Below, piece by piece: positions 7,732-15,867 of a stretch of DNA of 33,110 bases (positions within the stretch are counted from its first letter, which is position 1; each line of letters starts with the position of its first letter). The stretch lies in assembly GCA_012799075.1 (NCBI GenBank), contig JAAZLZ010000138.1, positions 1-33,110 of the forward strand, written 5' to 3'. The notes beneath the pieces were generated by a model. That model made no database searches and was not told where the DNA came from. It saw only the letters and a program-made list of their open reading frames with translations. Source of the stretch: Bacillota bacterium (lineage in GTDB: Bacteria > Bacillota > Limnochordia > JAAZLZ01). The position numbers and the translations under genes were made by a program.

Positions 7732-8580
7732 ATGGCTGGGGAACTTTATGTATGTGCCACTCCCATCGGCAATTTGGAGGACATTACCCTCAGGGCCCTG
7801 CGCATCCTGGGGGAGGCCAACTTGATCGCCGCGGAGGATACCCAGCGGACCAGGGTGCTCCTTGCCCACTACGATATTGCCGCTCCCCTTATCAGCTACA
7901 ATGAGCACAATCGAAAGCAGCGGCTGCCGGTGATCATGGAGAAGCTAAAGGAGGGCGGCAAGGTGGTGCTGGTCAGTGACGCCGGCACCCCTGGAATTGC
8001 CGATCCGGGTCCGATGCTGGTGGCCGAGGCCCGCAAACGGGGGTTCCCTGTAATCCCCCTGCCTGGGCCTAGTGCCTTAAGCACCGCCCTGTCCATCTGC
8101 GGACTCGGTATGACCCAGTTCACCTTTACGGGTTTTCTGCCCCGCCGGGCCGGAGAGCGGGAAAGGCTCCTGATGGAGCTGCGGCAATCGGGGCGGGGAG
8201 TTGTCTGCTACGAGTCGCCCCACCGGATCGAGGCCGCCTTGGCAAGCCTGGCCAAGGTTTGGCCCGACGCAAAGGTGGCTTTCCTGCGGGAGTTGACCAA
8301 GATCTACGAAGAGGTCCTAGTCGGCTCTCCCGGCCAGATTGCAGCGGAGCTGACAGCCAGTCCCCGACGGGGTGAAATGGTCCTAGTTATTGAAGGCGAC
8401 CGGGATGGCGGCCAAGAAAGGACGTTTAGTCAGGAGCAGATCCGGGAAAAGGTAGTTGTCCTAATGGAAGTAATGGACAAGAAACAAGCCATCAAAGAAG
8501 CAGCGGCCGAATTGGGCATACCAAAGCGAATAGTCTATCGGGCGGTCATCGATCTGCCTGGACGGGGGAAGATGGGCTAG
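7732..8580 (+). CDS. rsmI: 16S rRNA C1402 2'-O-methyltransferase
   Basis: A 282-residue tetrapyrrole-methylase-fold SAM-dependent enzyme that methylates the ribose of C1402 in 16S rRNA. The N-terminus is LYVCATPIGNLEDITLRALR and then AAEDTQRTRVLL, the hallmark of RsmI. The SAM-binding loop is LVSDAGTPGIADPG (about residue 82), and YESPHRI is also diagnostic. ATG 7732 is 4 bases after the ricT stop, with AGGAG inside the end of ricT. The last four bases, CTAG, also contain the stop of abrB on the other strand. Confidence 0.95.
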   Translation: MAGELYVCATPIGNLEDITLRALRILGEANLIAAEDTQRTRVLLAHYDIAAPLISYNEHNRKQRLPVIMEKLKEGGKVVLVSDAGTPGIADPGPMLVAEARKRGFPVIPLPGPSALSTALSICGLGMTQFTFTGFLPRRAGERERLLMELRQSGRGVVCYESPHRIEAALASLAKVWPDAKVAFLRELTKIYEEVLVGSPGQIAAELTASPRRGEMVLVIEGDRDGGQERTFSQEQIREKVVVLMEVMDKKQAIKEAAAELGIPKRIVYRAVIDLPGRGKMG

Positions 8581-8822
8581 GAATTGTCTTTGAGCTGTTT
8601 TAGACAGTCAAGGCAGATATTTCGGCCTCGAAAGCTGGTCATGTTTTCGCTGTTGCCGCAGAAAACACAGGCGGGCTCGTATTTTTTCAGGACGATGTTT
8701 CCTTCATCGACGTAGATCTCCAACGGGTCCTTTTCTTTGATGCGCAAAGTGCGGCGCAGTTCGATGGGGATGACAACCCGGCCAAGCTCATCGACTTTAC
8801 GGACGATGCCTGTGGATTTCAA
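8577..8822 (-). CDS. abrB: AbrB-type transition-state regulator with C-terminal zinc motif
   Basis: An 81-residue DNA-binding protein. The swapped-hairpin AbrB domain is unmistakable: KSTGIVRKVDELGRVVIPIE, then LRRTLRIKEKDPLEIYV. The C-terminal part carries CVFCG and CLDC, a small zinc ribbon seen in clostridial AbrB relatives and absent from Bacillus AbrB. I place the start at TTG 8822, with GAGGGGGG about 6 bases upstream; this gives the family-standard N-terminus. An ATG at 8855 would add 11 atypical residues. It probably represses post-exponential and sporulation genes. An inverted repeat in its own promoter suggests autoregulation. Confidence 0.9.
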   Translation of the reverse strand: MKSTGIVRKVDELGRVVIPIELRRTLRIKEKDPLEIYVDEGNIVLKKYEPACVFCGNSENMTSFRGRNICLDCLKQLKDNS

Positions 8823-8866
8823 CCTAAACCCCCCCTCTGGTTTTGGTTGTACCATCTTTTGGTTAA

Positions 8867-8895
8867 ATTATACTAGGATTTCCAAACCTAGTCAA
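8867..8895 (-). promoter_or_regulatory. abrB promoter with inverted repeat in the spacer
   Basis: On the minus strand TTGACT (8890-8895) and TATAAT (8867-8872) are spaced by 17 bases. The spacer carries the arms CTAGG (8873-8877) and CCTAG (8887-8891). An inverted repeat in this position suits a repressor site, plausibly for AbrB itself. Confidence 0.7.
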
Positions 8896-8916
8896 TGAAA
8901 ATGAGGTGTGTAGATA

Positions 8917-9687
8917 TTGGAGCTGGTTATCATCGGCAATTCCTCCCCCTTCCCCGGGGCCCAAGGGGCCTGTCCCGGCTACCTAATCCGCGGCGAAGGG
9001 GCTAACATCCTCCTTGATTGTGGTCCGGGGACAGCAGCCGGCCTGCAGGAGTTTTGCCCTGTGGAAGAATTGACCGGGGTGATCCTATCCCATCTTCACC
9101 CCGACCACTCATCCGATCTGTTTGTGTTGGGGTTTGCCATGGGCTTAGCCCGCCGGGAAGGCCGACTGCCAGAACCAATCCCCCTCTACCTGCCCCCAGG
9201 CAACACGGAGCGGCTTGCGGCCCTTTGCGAGGCCTTCGGCAATTTGATGGGTTTTTACCGGGAGGGGTTCTTGTTCCGGGAATATGGGGAGGGCTCCCCT
9301 GCCATCGGACCCTTCCGCTGCAGTTTCACCCCTGCCCAGCACAACATGGAGGCCCACCTGGTGAAGATCAGTGCTGGCGATCGGATCCTAACCTACTCGG
9401 GCGATACAGGCTTTGACCTTAAGCTTACGGACTTCCTCGCGGGGACTGACCTTTTTCTTTGTGAGGCTACCTTAGAGCCGGAAGAACAGAAGGAGCCTTC
9501 TTCCCACTTGACCGCGGAACAAGCGGGCCTCTTGGCCGCCAAAGCCGGCGTGGACCGCCTGCTCCTCACCCACTTTCGTCCGGGAGCCGATCTGGACAAG
9601 AAAAAGAGGGATGCGGCCCGCAGTTTCTCCGGTCCCATCGATATTGCTCTTCCAGGGCAGCGATACCGGGTGGAAACGACGCGCTGA
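8917..9687 (+). CDS. Metallo-beta-lactamase-fold hydrolase (YhfI-like)
   Basis: A 256-residue protein of the RNase Z-like branch of the metallo-beta-lactamase fold. It has NSSPFPGAQGACPGYLIR at the N-terminus, the metal motif HLHPDHSSDL (about residue 66), a later His (AQHNMEAH), an Asp (TYSGDTGFD) and LLLTHFRPG near the end. These are the ligands of a two-metal site. The closest named relative I can suggest is Bacillus YhfI, of unknown substrate. The start is TTG 8917, with TGAGGTG about 8 bases upstream. The gene is divergent from abrB, and their promoter regions share about 90 bases. Confidence 0.85.
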   Translation: MELVIIGNSSPFPGAQGACPGYLIRGEGANILLDCGPGTAAGLQEFCPVEELTGVILSHLHPDHSSDLFVLGFAMGLARREGRLPEPIPLYLPPGNTERLAALCEAFGNLMGFYREGFLFREYGEGSPAIGPFRCSFTPAQHNMEAHLVKISAGDRILTYSGDTGFDLKLTDFLAGTDLFLCEATLEPEEQKEPSSHLTAEQAGLLAAKAGVDRLLLTHFRPGADLDKKKRDAARSFSGPIDIALPGQRYRVETTR

Positions 9688-9702
9688 TCCTGCGCCCGAA
9701 TG

Positions 9703-9740
9703 GCCCTCCCTGATTTCCTACAGGCCCGGGAGGGCTTCTT
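9703..9740 (+). terminator. Rho-independent terminator after the MBL-fold gene
   Basis: GCCCTCCC (9703-9710) pairs with GGGAGGGC (9728-9735), followed by TTCTT. It overlaps the last codons of the convergent gene that ends at 9718. Confidence 0.6.
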
Positions 9741-10422
9741 TGATGAACAGCGGCTTATTCATGATGGGGTCCCCTGACATGATGGGATCACCCGACATGA
9801 TCGGGTCGCCAGACATGATGGGGCTCATGGGAATGGGCCCGTGGATCCCATCGATGAACAACCTCACATCAGCTCCATTTTGCAAAATCACCGTCCACCC
9901 ATCCTGCCCGTTTTCAAAACCCCCATTGACCAGCAGTTCCTCACCGGTGGATGCTGCTTTCAGGGATGCATCATCAACCCAGAACCGGCCTTTTGCATTT
10001 CCATCAAGGAAGACGTAGATGCCCACGTAGTCTTCTTTGGCAGTAAACCGAACAAAGCGTCTCTCCCATCCCCGCTCCCGAACCGGCCGACCATCCTGAT
10101 CCAAGTCGGCCTGGTCGAGGCAAAGATGGGGCTCTACCCCCGCGCCTGTTAGGCCTATGTTTACCTTCAGCTCTCCGACTGTCCGCACCCAGATGCCAAA
10201 TTCGTACTCGACGTCCCTATCGACTTTGACCCTTTGGGCTATCCTGCAGCCAACATCATCCCTGTCCGATGCAAATGCAGCCGCTGCCTCGCCGCTTTTA
10301 ACATAAGCAAACCCAATGACGGGCGATTCCACCTTGATGTCTTGTTTGAGCAAAGGACCAGCCTTAGCTGGCCAAACCGCCGCCAAACACAATATCCAGC
10401 CTAAAACCGTCAGCTTCCTCAT
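9718..10422 (-). CDS. Secreted protein with carbohydrate-binding-like domain and DPIMSG repeats
   Basis: A 234-residue exported protein. The signal peptide MRKLTVLGWILCLAAVWPAKA is probably cleaved before GPLL. The middle (YEFGIWVRTVGELKVNIGL, then GWERRFVRFTAKEDYVGIYV, FWVDDASLKA, and LLVNGGFENGQDGW) has the look of a beta-sandwich carbohydrate-binding module of the CBM4/9/22 sort. The C-terminus has three tandem DPIMSG hexapeptides encoded by 18-base units (about 9772-9825), then NKPLFIKEALPGL. No catalytic domain is present. ATG 10422 has GAGGAGGGAG upstream. The ligand is unknown and I cannot name a family with confidence. Confidence 0.7.
   Translation of the reverse strand: MRKLTVLGWILCLAAVWPAKAGPLLKQDIKVESPVIGFAYVKSGEAAAAFASDRDDVGCRIAQRVKVDRDVEYEFGIWVRTVGELKVNIGLTGAGVEPHLCLDQADLDQDGRPVRERGWERRFVRFTAKEDYVGIYVFLDGNAKGRFWVDDASLKAASTGEELLVNGGFENGQDGWTVILQNGADVRLFIDGIHGPIPMSPIMSGDPIMSGDPIMSGDPIMNKPLFIKEALPGL
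9772..9825 (-). repeat. Three 18-base tandem units coding for DPIMSG
   Basis: Three adjacent units of the form TC(A/G/C)CC(T/C/A)GACATGAT(G/C)GG(G/A) keep the reading frame and differ mostly at third codon positions. The variation suggests selection on the hexapeptide rather than a fresh slippage event. Confidence 0.75.
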
Positions 10423-10545
10423 CGTCTCCCTCCTCTGACACCAGAAATTTAGCCGATCTGCCGGATGATTCCTTTATTTTAAAAGAAGACAAACAATATT
10501 TTATTGGGGTAGATCCTACTCTTTGTTGAGCTGCGCTGGGAACCC

Positions 10546-10574
10546 TTGCGATCAGATAAATTCTGGGGTATGAT
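10546..10574 (+). promoter_or_regulatory. Probable sigma-A promoter for the GlsB-type gene
   Basis: TTGCGA (10546-10551) and TATGAT (10569-10574) are spaced by 17 bases. The leader it would make, about 180 bases, contains the palindrome TAGAG-G-CTCTA (10628-10638) and the hairpin CCCAAGAG-GGCT-CTTTTGGG (10659-10678). A second perfect TATAAT at 10711-10716 lacks a good -35. The stretch from 10423 to 10760 has no convincing gene. Confidence 0.5.
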
Positions 10575-10760
10575 ATTAATAGCAAGCAAAAGCACATAAT
10601 TCCTGCCAATTATGGCCTACCCTCAAGTAGAGGCTCTAGCTTCTAATCCAACTTTCGTCCCAAGAGGGCTCTTTTGGGCCGGTACTAAAGAAGTCTACGG
10701 TACAGTAACATATAATACGGGCAAAGGGAATCGTACATAAATTGAAGGGAGGTGTCTAGT

Positions 10761-11024
10761 GTGGGTTGGATCACCATCCTTATTGTTGGTGCGATTCTCG
10801 GTTGGATTAGTGAAGCGTATCTAGTGAAACGGGAGTATCCCGGTCAGTTGTGGGGTGCAATTATCGCTGGTATTGTCGGTGCCTGGATCGGCGGCAAGTA
10901 TCTTGGCGTTTGGGGCTGGATGCTAGGCGGGGTTAATGTGATCGGCAGTGCGATTGTAGCGTTGATCTTGAGCTATGTCGTTGGTTTGTTTGGCGAAGAG
11001 GCCGCCGAAGAGAAAACCAAGTGA
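10761..11024 (+). CDS. GlsB/YeaQ/YmgE-type small membrane protein
   Basis: An 87-residue protein with three hydrophobic segments: GWITILIVGAILGWI, then LWGAIIAGIVGAWIGGKYLG, and VIGSAIVALILSYVVGLFG. The Gly-rich pattern is that of the transglycosylase-associated (GlsB/YeaQ/YmgE) family, inner-membrane proteins often linked to stress. The molecular function is not established. GTG 10761 has GAAGGGAGGT 8 bases upstream; an in-frame GTG at 10752 falls inside the ribosome site and is unlikely. The gene appears to be monocistronic, since a promoter for the metG leader follows at once. Confidence 0.85.
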   Translation: MGWITILIVGAILGWISEAYLVKREYPGQLWGAIIAGIVGAWIGGKYLGVWGWMLGGVNVIGSAIVALILSYVVGLFGEEAAEEKTK

Positions 11025-11030
11025 TACTCC

Positions 11031-11059
11031 TTGACAGGGGGCGGATGATCGGCTATATT
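11031..11059 (+). promoter_or_regulatory. Sigma-A promoter of the metG T-box unit
   Basis: TTGACA (11031-11036) and TATATT (11054-11059) are spaced by exactly 17 bases, immediately before the T-box leader. Confidence 0.75.
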
Positions 11060-11065
11060 TGGGAC

Positions 11066-11370
11066 GGAAAAGGATTTAAAATCCCAAGCATCTAGCTGAA
11101 AGCGATGCGGGGGAGGAGTAGGCAGGCTGGATGGTTCTAGAGAGCCGGGTTAGGTGCAAGCCGGTGCCAAAGGTCTGCTGAAGATGGCCCCCAAGCTGCA
11201 GGCTGAAATCTCAAGTAGGCCGTGCCGGTAGACCCCCTGGGTCGTGCACCCGTTAACGTGCTAGGGTATTGATAAAGTACCCGAAGAGGCCATTGCCGCG
11301 AGGTGATGGCAAAGCAGGGTGGTACCGCGTGTAACCCTTCGCCCCTGTAATGGGGCGGAGGGTTTATTTT
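11066..11370 (+). promoter_or_regulatory. T-box leader with AUG (Met) specifier
   Basis: The conserved T-box sequence AGGGTGGTACCGCG is at 11316-11329, preceded by antiterminator elements. It is followed by a terminator: AACCCT and CGCCCC (from 11333) pair with GGGGCG and AGGGTT, ending in TTATTTT. Stem I elements are visible: AGAGAGCCGGG, then GGTGCAAGCCGG in the distal part, and CTGAAG-ATG-GCC on the 3' side, which places the specifier ATG at 11184-11186. An AUG codon fits the downstream methionyl-tRNA synthetase. Uncharged tRNA-Met should stabilise the antiterminator and allow metG transcription. Confidence 0.93.
11333..11370 (+). terminator. Regulated terminator of the metG T-box
   Basis: A GC-rich stem (two 6-bp blocks with one mismatch, loop TGTAAT) is followed by TTATTTT. 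It is mutually exclusive with the T-box antiterminator. Confidence 0.85.
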
Positions 11371-11390
11371 AATTGGAGGAGGCTTTCGCT

Positions 11391-13295
11391 TTGGGTAAGA
11401 ACACCTTCTACATCACCACACCCATCTACTATCCCAGTGATAAGCTGCATATCGGCCATGCTTACACTACCGTGGCTGCCGATGCCATCGCCCGCTACCA
11501 TCGGCTGAACGGCAAAGACGTCTTTTTTCTGACGGGCTCCGATGAGCACGGTCAGAAGATTGAGCGGGTCGCCAAAGAGCGGGGCAAGACCCCCAAAGAG
11601 TATGTGGATGGCATCGTCAAGGGTTTCCAGGATCTTTGGCAGAAGCTGGACATTTCCTACGATGATTTCGTCCGCACCACGGAAGAGCGCCACTACCGGG
11701 TGGTCCAGGACATCTTCCGGGAGATTTACGAGAAGGGGGATATCTACAAAGGGGAGTACAAAGGTTGGTACTGCACCCCTTGTGAGACCTTCTTCCCGGA
11801 AACCCGCCTGGTCGACGGCAACTGCCCTGACTGCGGCAGACCGGTGGAAGTACTGCAGGAGGAAAGCTATTTCTTCCGGATGTCCAAGTACGCGGATCGT
11901 TTGCTGCAGCACATCGAAGCCAACCCGGAGTTCATCCAGCCGACAAGCAGGCGCAATGAAATGGTCCAGTTCATCAAGGGTGGGCTTGAGGATCTGTGCG
12001 TTTCCCGCACCACCTTTGACTGGGGCATCCCTGTACCCATCGAAGAAGGCCACGTTATCTACGTTTGGTTCGATGCCTTGACCAACTACCTGACGGGCAT
12101 CGGCTACTTGGATGACAAAGAGATGTTCCAGAAGTACTGGCCGGCAGATGTCCACTTAGTTGGGAAGGAAATCGTTCGCTTCCACAGCATCATCTGGCCC
12201 ATCATCCTGATGGCCGCGGGTTTGGAATTGCCCAAGAAGGTTTACGGCCATGGCTGGCTGCTCTTTGACAGCGACAAGATGTCCAAATCCAAGGGAAATG
12301 TGGTCGATCCGGTGGTCCTCATCGATCAGTTCGGGGTGGACGCGATTCGCTACTTCCTCCTCCGGGAGATCTCCTTTGGCTCCGACGGCAACTTCTCTTG
12401 GGAGGCCCTCGTTGGCAGGATCAATGCCGATCTGGCCAACGATCTTGGCAACTTAGTCCACCGCAGCTCGGCCATGATGAAGAAATACTATAAAGGCGTT
12501 GTGCCCGAGCCGGGACCGGAGCGCCCCTTAGATGCGGCCCTCCGGGAGGATGCAGCCAATACCCGGAGGAAGCTCGTCTCACTGATGGAGGAGCTGGATT
12601 TGAGCACCGCCCTGGCCACCATCTGGCGGTTCATCGGCTCGGTCAACAAGTACATCGACGAGGCGGCTCCTTGGGCCCTGGCCAGGGATGAGTCCAAAGG
12701 GGACGAGCTGGCCAGGGTCATGTACAACCTAGCCGAGTCCCTCCGGGTGATCTCCCTGTTTATCTACCCCTTTATTCCCTCCACTGCGAAGGAGATTTGG
12801 GCCCGGTTGGGCTTGGATGATGAACTAACGGATCACTTGCTCGGGCAGGCCCGCTGGGGCGAGATGCCGCCAGGCACCGTCATCCGTCCGGGAAGCCCCT
12901 TGTTCCCTCGGATTGAAGACGAAAAACCTCCGGCCAAGGCCCCTGAGGCTCCCCAGAAGGAAGCCATTCCTGAGGTTGCCATCGATGAGTTCGCCCGGAT
13001 GGACATACGCCTTGCCCGGGTCCTCGAGGCGGACAGGATTGCTGGCGCTGACAAGCTGCTGAAGCTCAAGGTGGACTTAGGCGGCGAAGAAAGACAGATC
13101 GTTGCCGGGCTGGCCCAGCATTATCGACCGGAGGAGCTGGTGGGCAAGGATGTGGCCTTGCTGGCCAACCTAAAGCCCACAACGATCCGGGGAGAGCTCT
13201 CCCAGGGGATGGTCTTGGCCGCAGCGGCCAAGGATGGACGGGTGCGAATCCTGACGGTGGATGAGGAGATGCCTGCGGGGTCCAAGATAAGATGA
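11391..13295 (+). CDS. metG: Methionyl-tRNA synthetase
   Basis: A 634-residue class I synthetase that charges tRNA-Met. The HIGH-type motif is in YYPSDKLHIGHAYTTVAAD and the KMSKS motif in LLFDSDKMSKSKGNVVDP (about residue 300). A knuckle CTPCETF...CPDCGRPVE has two zinc-type Cys pairs. The C-terminal 100 residues (IDEFARMDIRLARVLEADRI, then GEERQIVAGLAQHY) are an EMAPII/Arc1p-like tRNA-binding domain. The start is TTG 11391 with GGAGGAGG 8 bases upstream; the in-frame TTG at 11373 precedes that site. The gene follows its Met T-box, and its stop overlaps the tatD start. Confidence 0.96.
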   Translation: MGKNTFYITTPIYYPSDKLHIGHAYTTVAADAIARYHRLNGKDVFFLTGSDEHGQKIERVAKERGKTPKEYVDGIVKGFQDLWQKLDISYDDFVRTTEERHYRVVQDIFREIYEKGDIYKGEYKGWYCTPCETFFPETRLVDGNCPDCGRPVEVLQEESYFFRMSKYADRLLQHIEANPEFIQPTSRRNEMVQFIKGGLEDLCVSRTTFDWGIPVPIEEGHVIYVWFDALTNYLTGIGYLDDKEMFQKYWPADVHLVGKEIVRFHSIIWPIILMAAGLELPKKVYGHGWLLFDSDKMSKSKGNVVDPVVLIDQFGVDAIRYFLLREISFGSDGNFSWEALVGRINADLANDLGNLVHRSSAMMKKYYKGVVPEPGPERPLDAALREDAANTRRKLVSLMEELDLSTALATIWRFIGSVNKYIDEAAPWALARDESKGDELARVMYNLAESLRVISLFIYPFIPSTAKEIWARLGLDDELTDHLLGQARWGEMPPGTVIRPGSPLFPRIEDEKPPAKAPEAPQKEAIPEVAIDEFARMDIRLARVLEADRIAGADKLLKLKVDLGGEERQIVAGLAQHYRPEELVGKDVALLANLKPTTIRGELSQGMVLAAAAKDGRVRILTVDEEMPAGSKIR

Positions 13296-14083
13296 TCAGG
13301 CTGATCGATACCCATGCACACCTGACCCACGAAGACTATCAGGGGGAACTAGATGCAGTCATGGCGCGGGCCCGCGAGGCGGGGGTGGAGCGGATCATAA
13401 CCGTTGGGTATGATCTGCCCTCCTCCATCGAGGGCCTGCGGCTGGCTTCCCTTTATCCGGGGGTATACGCGGCGATTGGGATCCATCCCCATGACGCCTC
13501 GACGACTACCCCCGATGCCCTTGGGGAGCTGGCCCGGCTTTGCACCTCGCCCCGGGTGGTTGCCATTGGGGAGACCGGTCTTGATTACTACTACGACAAT
13601 TCTCCCCGACAGGTGCAGATAGAGTCTTTCCGCGAGCACATCCGCTTTGCTCAAAGGCTGGATTTGCCGGTGATCATCCATAGCCGGGATGCCCATGCCG
13701 ATACCTTGACGGTCCTGCGGGAAGAAAACATCCAGCGGACGGGGGGAGTGCTCCATTGTTTTTCCGGAAGCCTGGAGATGGCCCAGGAGGCTATGGAAAT
13801 GGGGCTTTTCATCTCCTTTGCCGGCCCTTTGACCTTCACCAACGCCCGGCGTTTACTGACCGTTGCCCAGGGGATCCCCCTTGACCGGCTCCTGGTGGAA
13901 ACAGACTCCCCGTACCTTACCCCGGTGCCCCATCGGGGCAAGCGAAATGAACCGGGCCATGTATCGTTGGTGGCTGCTCGCTTAGCGGAGCTAAAGGGCA
14001 TTCCCCTGGAAGAATTGGCGCCGATCCTTTGGGCCAACTCCCAAGCTGCGTTTCCTTGGGAAGGGAGGAAGATTAATGGCTAA
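13292..14083 (+). CDS. tatD: TatD family metal-dependent deoxyribonuclease
   Basis: A 263-residue TIM-barrel hydrolase. Metal ligands are visible as DTHAHLTHEDY at the N-terminus, GETGLDYYYD (about residue 92), VIIHSRDAHADT (about 128), GVLHCFSG (about 153) and LVETDSPYLTP (about 205). The family (YabD in Bacillus) has magnesium-dependent DNase activity. It follows metG, as in Bacillus. The start ATG overlaps the metG stop (ATGA), and its end overlaps the next start by 8 bases, so the three genes are tightly coupled. Confidence 0.93.
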   Translation: MIRLIDTHAHLTHEDYQGELDAVMARAREAGVERIITVGYDLPSSIEGLRLASLYPGVYAAIGIHPHDASTTTPDALGELARLCTSPRVVAIGETGLDYYYDNSPRQVQIESFREHIRFAQRLDLPVIIHSRDAHADTLTVLREENIQRTGGVLHCFSGSLEMAQEAMEMGLFISFAGPLTFTNARRLLTVAQGIPLDRLLVETDSPYLTPVPHRGKRNEPGHVSLVAARLAELKGIPLEELAPILWANSQAAFPWEGRKING

Positions 14084-14897
14084 GATTAGGCTAATTGCCA
14101 TGGACATGGATGGTACGCTTTTAAACAGCGACAAGGAAGTGACTCCGGCGACGAAGGAAGCCATCGGCCTGGTGAAGGAACGGGGCGTGCAGGTGACCTT
14201 TGCGACGGGCAGGATGTTTTCAGCCGCCGTCTATTACGCCCGAGAGCTGGGCATTGATATGCCCATGATCAACTACAATGGGGCCCTGATCAAAGAGCCC
14301 AATCGGCGCATTTGGCGCTATTTCCCCTTGGAAGTTCCCGTTGCCACCAAGGTTTTGGAGATCGCCGCTAGGCATGATGTCTACTCCAAGGCTTATGTGA
14401 AGGATATCTTGTATTGTGATCGGGGATGGGAAAAGTCCAAAGCCTTTGCCCGGCGCTTCCGGGTGGCCGCGGAGTTGGTGGAGGATGTGGCCCGCATCCC
14501 GGCCCGGGTCGGCCCTCCGAGCATGATTGTGATCATCGAGGAGCCGGAAGTCTTGGCCCAGGTGGAATCATCCCTCCTCGAGGAGCTTGGGGATGCCGTT
14601 TTCATCACCCGCTCCCGGGCAGACTCCCTGGAGATAATCCACCCCCAAGCCTCCAAAGGCAGGGCCCTCCTCTGGCTGGCCCAGCAAATGGGCATCGACC
14701 CTGAGGAGATCCTGACCATTGGGGACAGCCATAATGATCTGGACCTCCTCAAAGTTGCCGGGGTTGCTGTAGCCATGGGGAATGCTGAACAGGTGCTGAA
14801 GGACAAGGCCGATTTCATCACTCGGGACTGCGATCAGGACGGGGTGGCCGTCGCCCTCCGAAAGTATGTCTTAGATGACCAGGTCGATGCTGGATGA
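14076..14897 (+). CDS. Cof-type HAD-IIB hydrolase
   Basis: A 273-residue haloacid-dehalogenase-fold phosphatase. Motif I is AMDMDGTLLNSDKEV with the nucleophilic Asp, motif II is VTFATGRM, motif III lies around the Lys of ASKGRALLWLA, and motif IV is TIGDSHNDLDLLKVAG. The size and the cap between motifs II and III are those of the Cof/YkrA group, which dephosphorylates sugar phosphates and cofactors; the substrate cannot be told. It overlaps tatD by 8 bases. Its 3' end overlaps the convergent nucleotidyltransferase gene by 27 bases. Confidence 0.9.
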   Translation: MAKIRLIAMDMDGTLLNSDKEVTPATKEAIGLVKERGVQVTFATGRMFSAAVYYARELGIDMPMINYNGALIKEPNRRIWRYFPLEVPVATKVLEIAARHDVYSKAYVKDILYCDRGWEKSKAFARRFRVAAELVEDVARIPARVGPPSMIVIIEEPEVLAQVESSLLEELGDAVFITRSRADSLEIIHPQASKGRALLWLAQQMGIDPEEILTIGDSHNDLDLLKVAGVAVAMGNAEQVLKDKADFITRDCDQDGVAVALRKYVLDDQVDAG

Positions 14898-15854
14898 ATC
14901 GCCGATGTTCAGCACGGTATGGATCCCATTGACTAACGCCCGCTCGCCGATTAGGGATGCATCCAGGAGGATGTTTTCCACCCGGGCCCCTTTGTTGACA
15001 ATGGTGTTGCGGATGATGGACGATGAGATGTGGGCCCCCTCTGCAATGGAAACATAAGGACCGATGATGGAGCTTTCGATTTGGGCGGCGGGATCGATCC
15101 AGACCGGGGGAATGATGATGGACCCGGGGATCTGAACCTCTTGGCCCAATCGCTCAAGCAGAACCTTGTTAGTGCTGAGGAGCGTAGCCGGGGAGCCGCA
15201 ATCGAACCAATCGAAAACGGGGAAGGCTTTCATGACCTCGCCTTCCTCCAGCATCAACTGGAGGGCGTCCGTCAGCTGGTATTCCCCCTTGGAGCGAATA
15301 TCCTCCCGGATGATTTTCTCCAGGCACTCCATCAGCAAGGGGGGATGTTGAATGTAGTAGACCCCGATAACCGCCAGGTTGCTTGGGGGATTGACGGGCT
15401 TTTCCACCAGCCGGGTGATGTGCCCGTTTTTGATTTCAACGACCCCGAAGTTTTGTGGATTGGAGACTTCTTTAACGCCGATGGCCGTCACTTGGGCCTG
15501 GATTACCGCCTCCAAATCCCCGGAGAAAAGGGTGTCCCCCAAAACGATGAGGAAAGGTTCATTCGTCGGACCGATGGATCGGACAGCCAGGTAGATGGCA
15601 TGGCCTAGACCCTTGCGTTCTTCTTGTTCAACGAAATGGACTTGGAAAGAGTAGTTTTCCCGCACATAGTCGATGATTTGATCGCCCAAGTAGCCAACGA
15701 CGAGGACGACCTCCGTCACCCCGATGGGCTCTAGGGAGTCGAGGATATGGCCTAGGATCGGCTTTCCGGCCACGTGAACCAGGGCTTTGGGAACGGTATG
15801 GGTCTGGGGTCTAAGCCGGGTGCCGATGCCGGCCACAGGGATAATGACTTTCAA
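14871..15854 (-). CDS. Sugar-1-phosphate nucleotidyltransferase
   Basis: A 327-residue NDP-sugar pyrophosphorylase. The N-terminus KVIIPVAGIGTRLRPQTHTV and PKALVHVAGKPILGHI is the nucleotide-binding signature; the catalytic Asp region is FLIVLGDTLFSGDL, and the substrate segment includes GVVEIKNGHITRLVEKP. The last 80 residues (SIIIPPVWIDPAAQIESSI, then GPYVSIAEGAHISSSII) form a left-handed beta-helix, as in GlmU- or archaeal-type thymidylyltransferases. The exact sugar is unknown. The start is TTG 15854 with GGGGAGGT 8 bases upstream, which trims 40 spurious residues. CCCCGCA/TGCGGGG in the leader can sequester that ribosome site. A structured RNA lies upstream. Confidence 0.88.
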   Translation of the reverse strand: MKVIIPVAGIGTRLRPQTHTVPKALVHVAGKPILGHILDSLEPIGVTEVVLVVGYLGDQIIDYVRENYSFQVHFVEQEERKGLGHAIYLAVRSIGPTNEPFLIVLGDTLFSGDLEAVIQAQVTAIGVKEVSNPQNFGVVEIKNGHITRLVEKPVNPPSNLAVIGVYYIQHPPLLMECLEKIIREDIRSKGEYQLTDALQLMLEEGEVMKAFPVFDWFDCGSPATLLSTNKVLLERLGQEVQIPGSIIIPPVWIDPAAQIESSIIGPYVSIAEGAHISSSIIRNTIVNKGARVENILLDASLIGERALVNGIHTVLNIGDSSSIDLVI

Positions 15855-15867
15855 TTCAGCAATACCT

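Noticed and set aside
9772..9825. Tandem repeat as a CRISPR or minisatellite
   Set aside because: Three adjoining 18-base units with no spacers and a conserved reading frame are a protein repeat.
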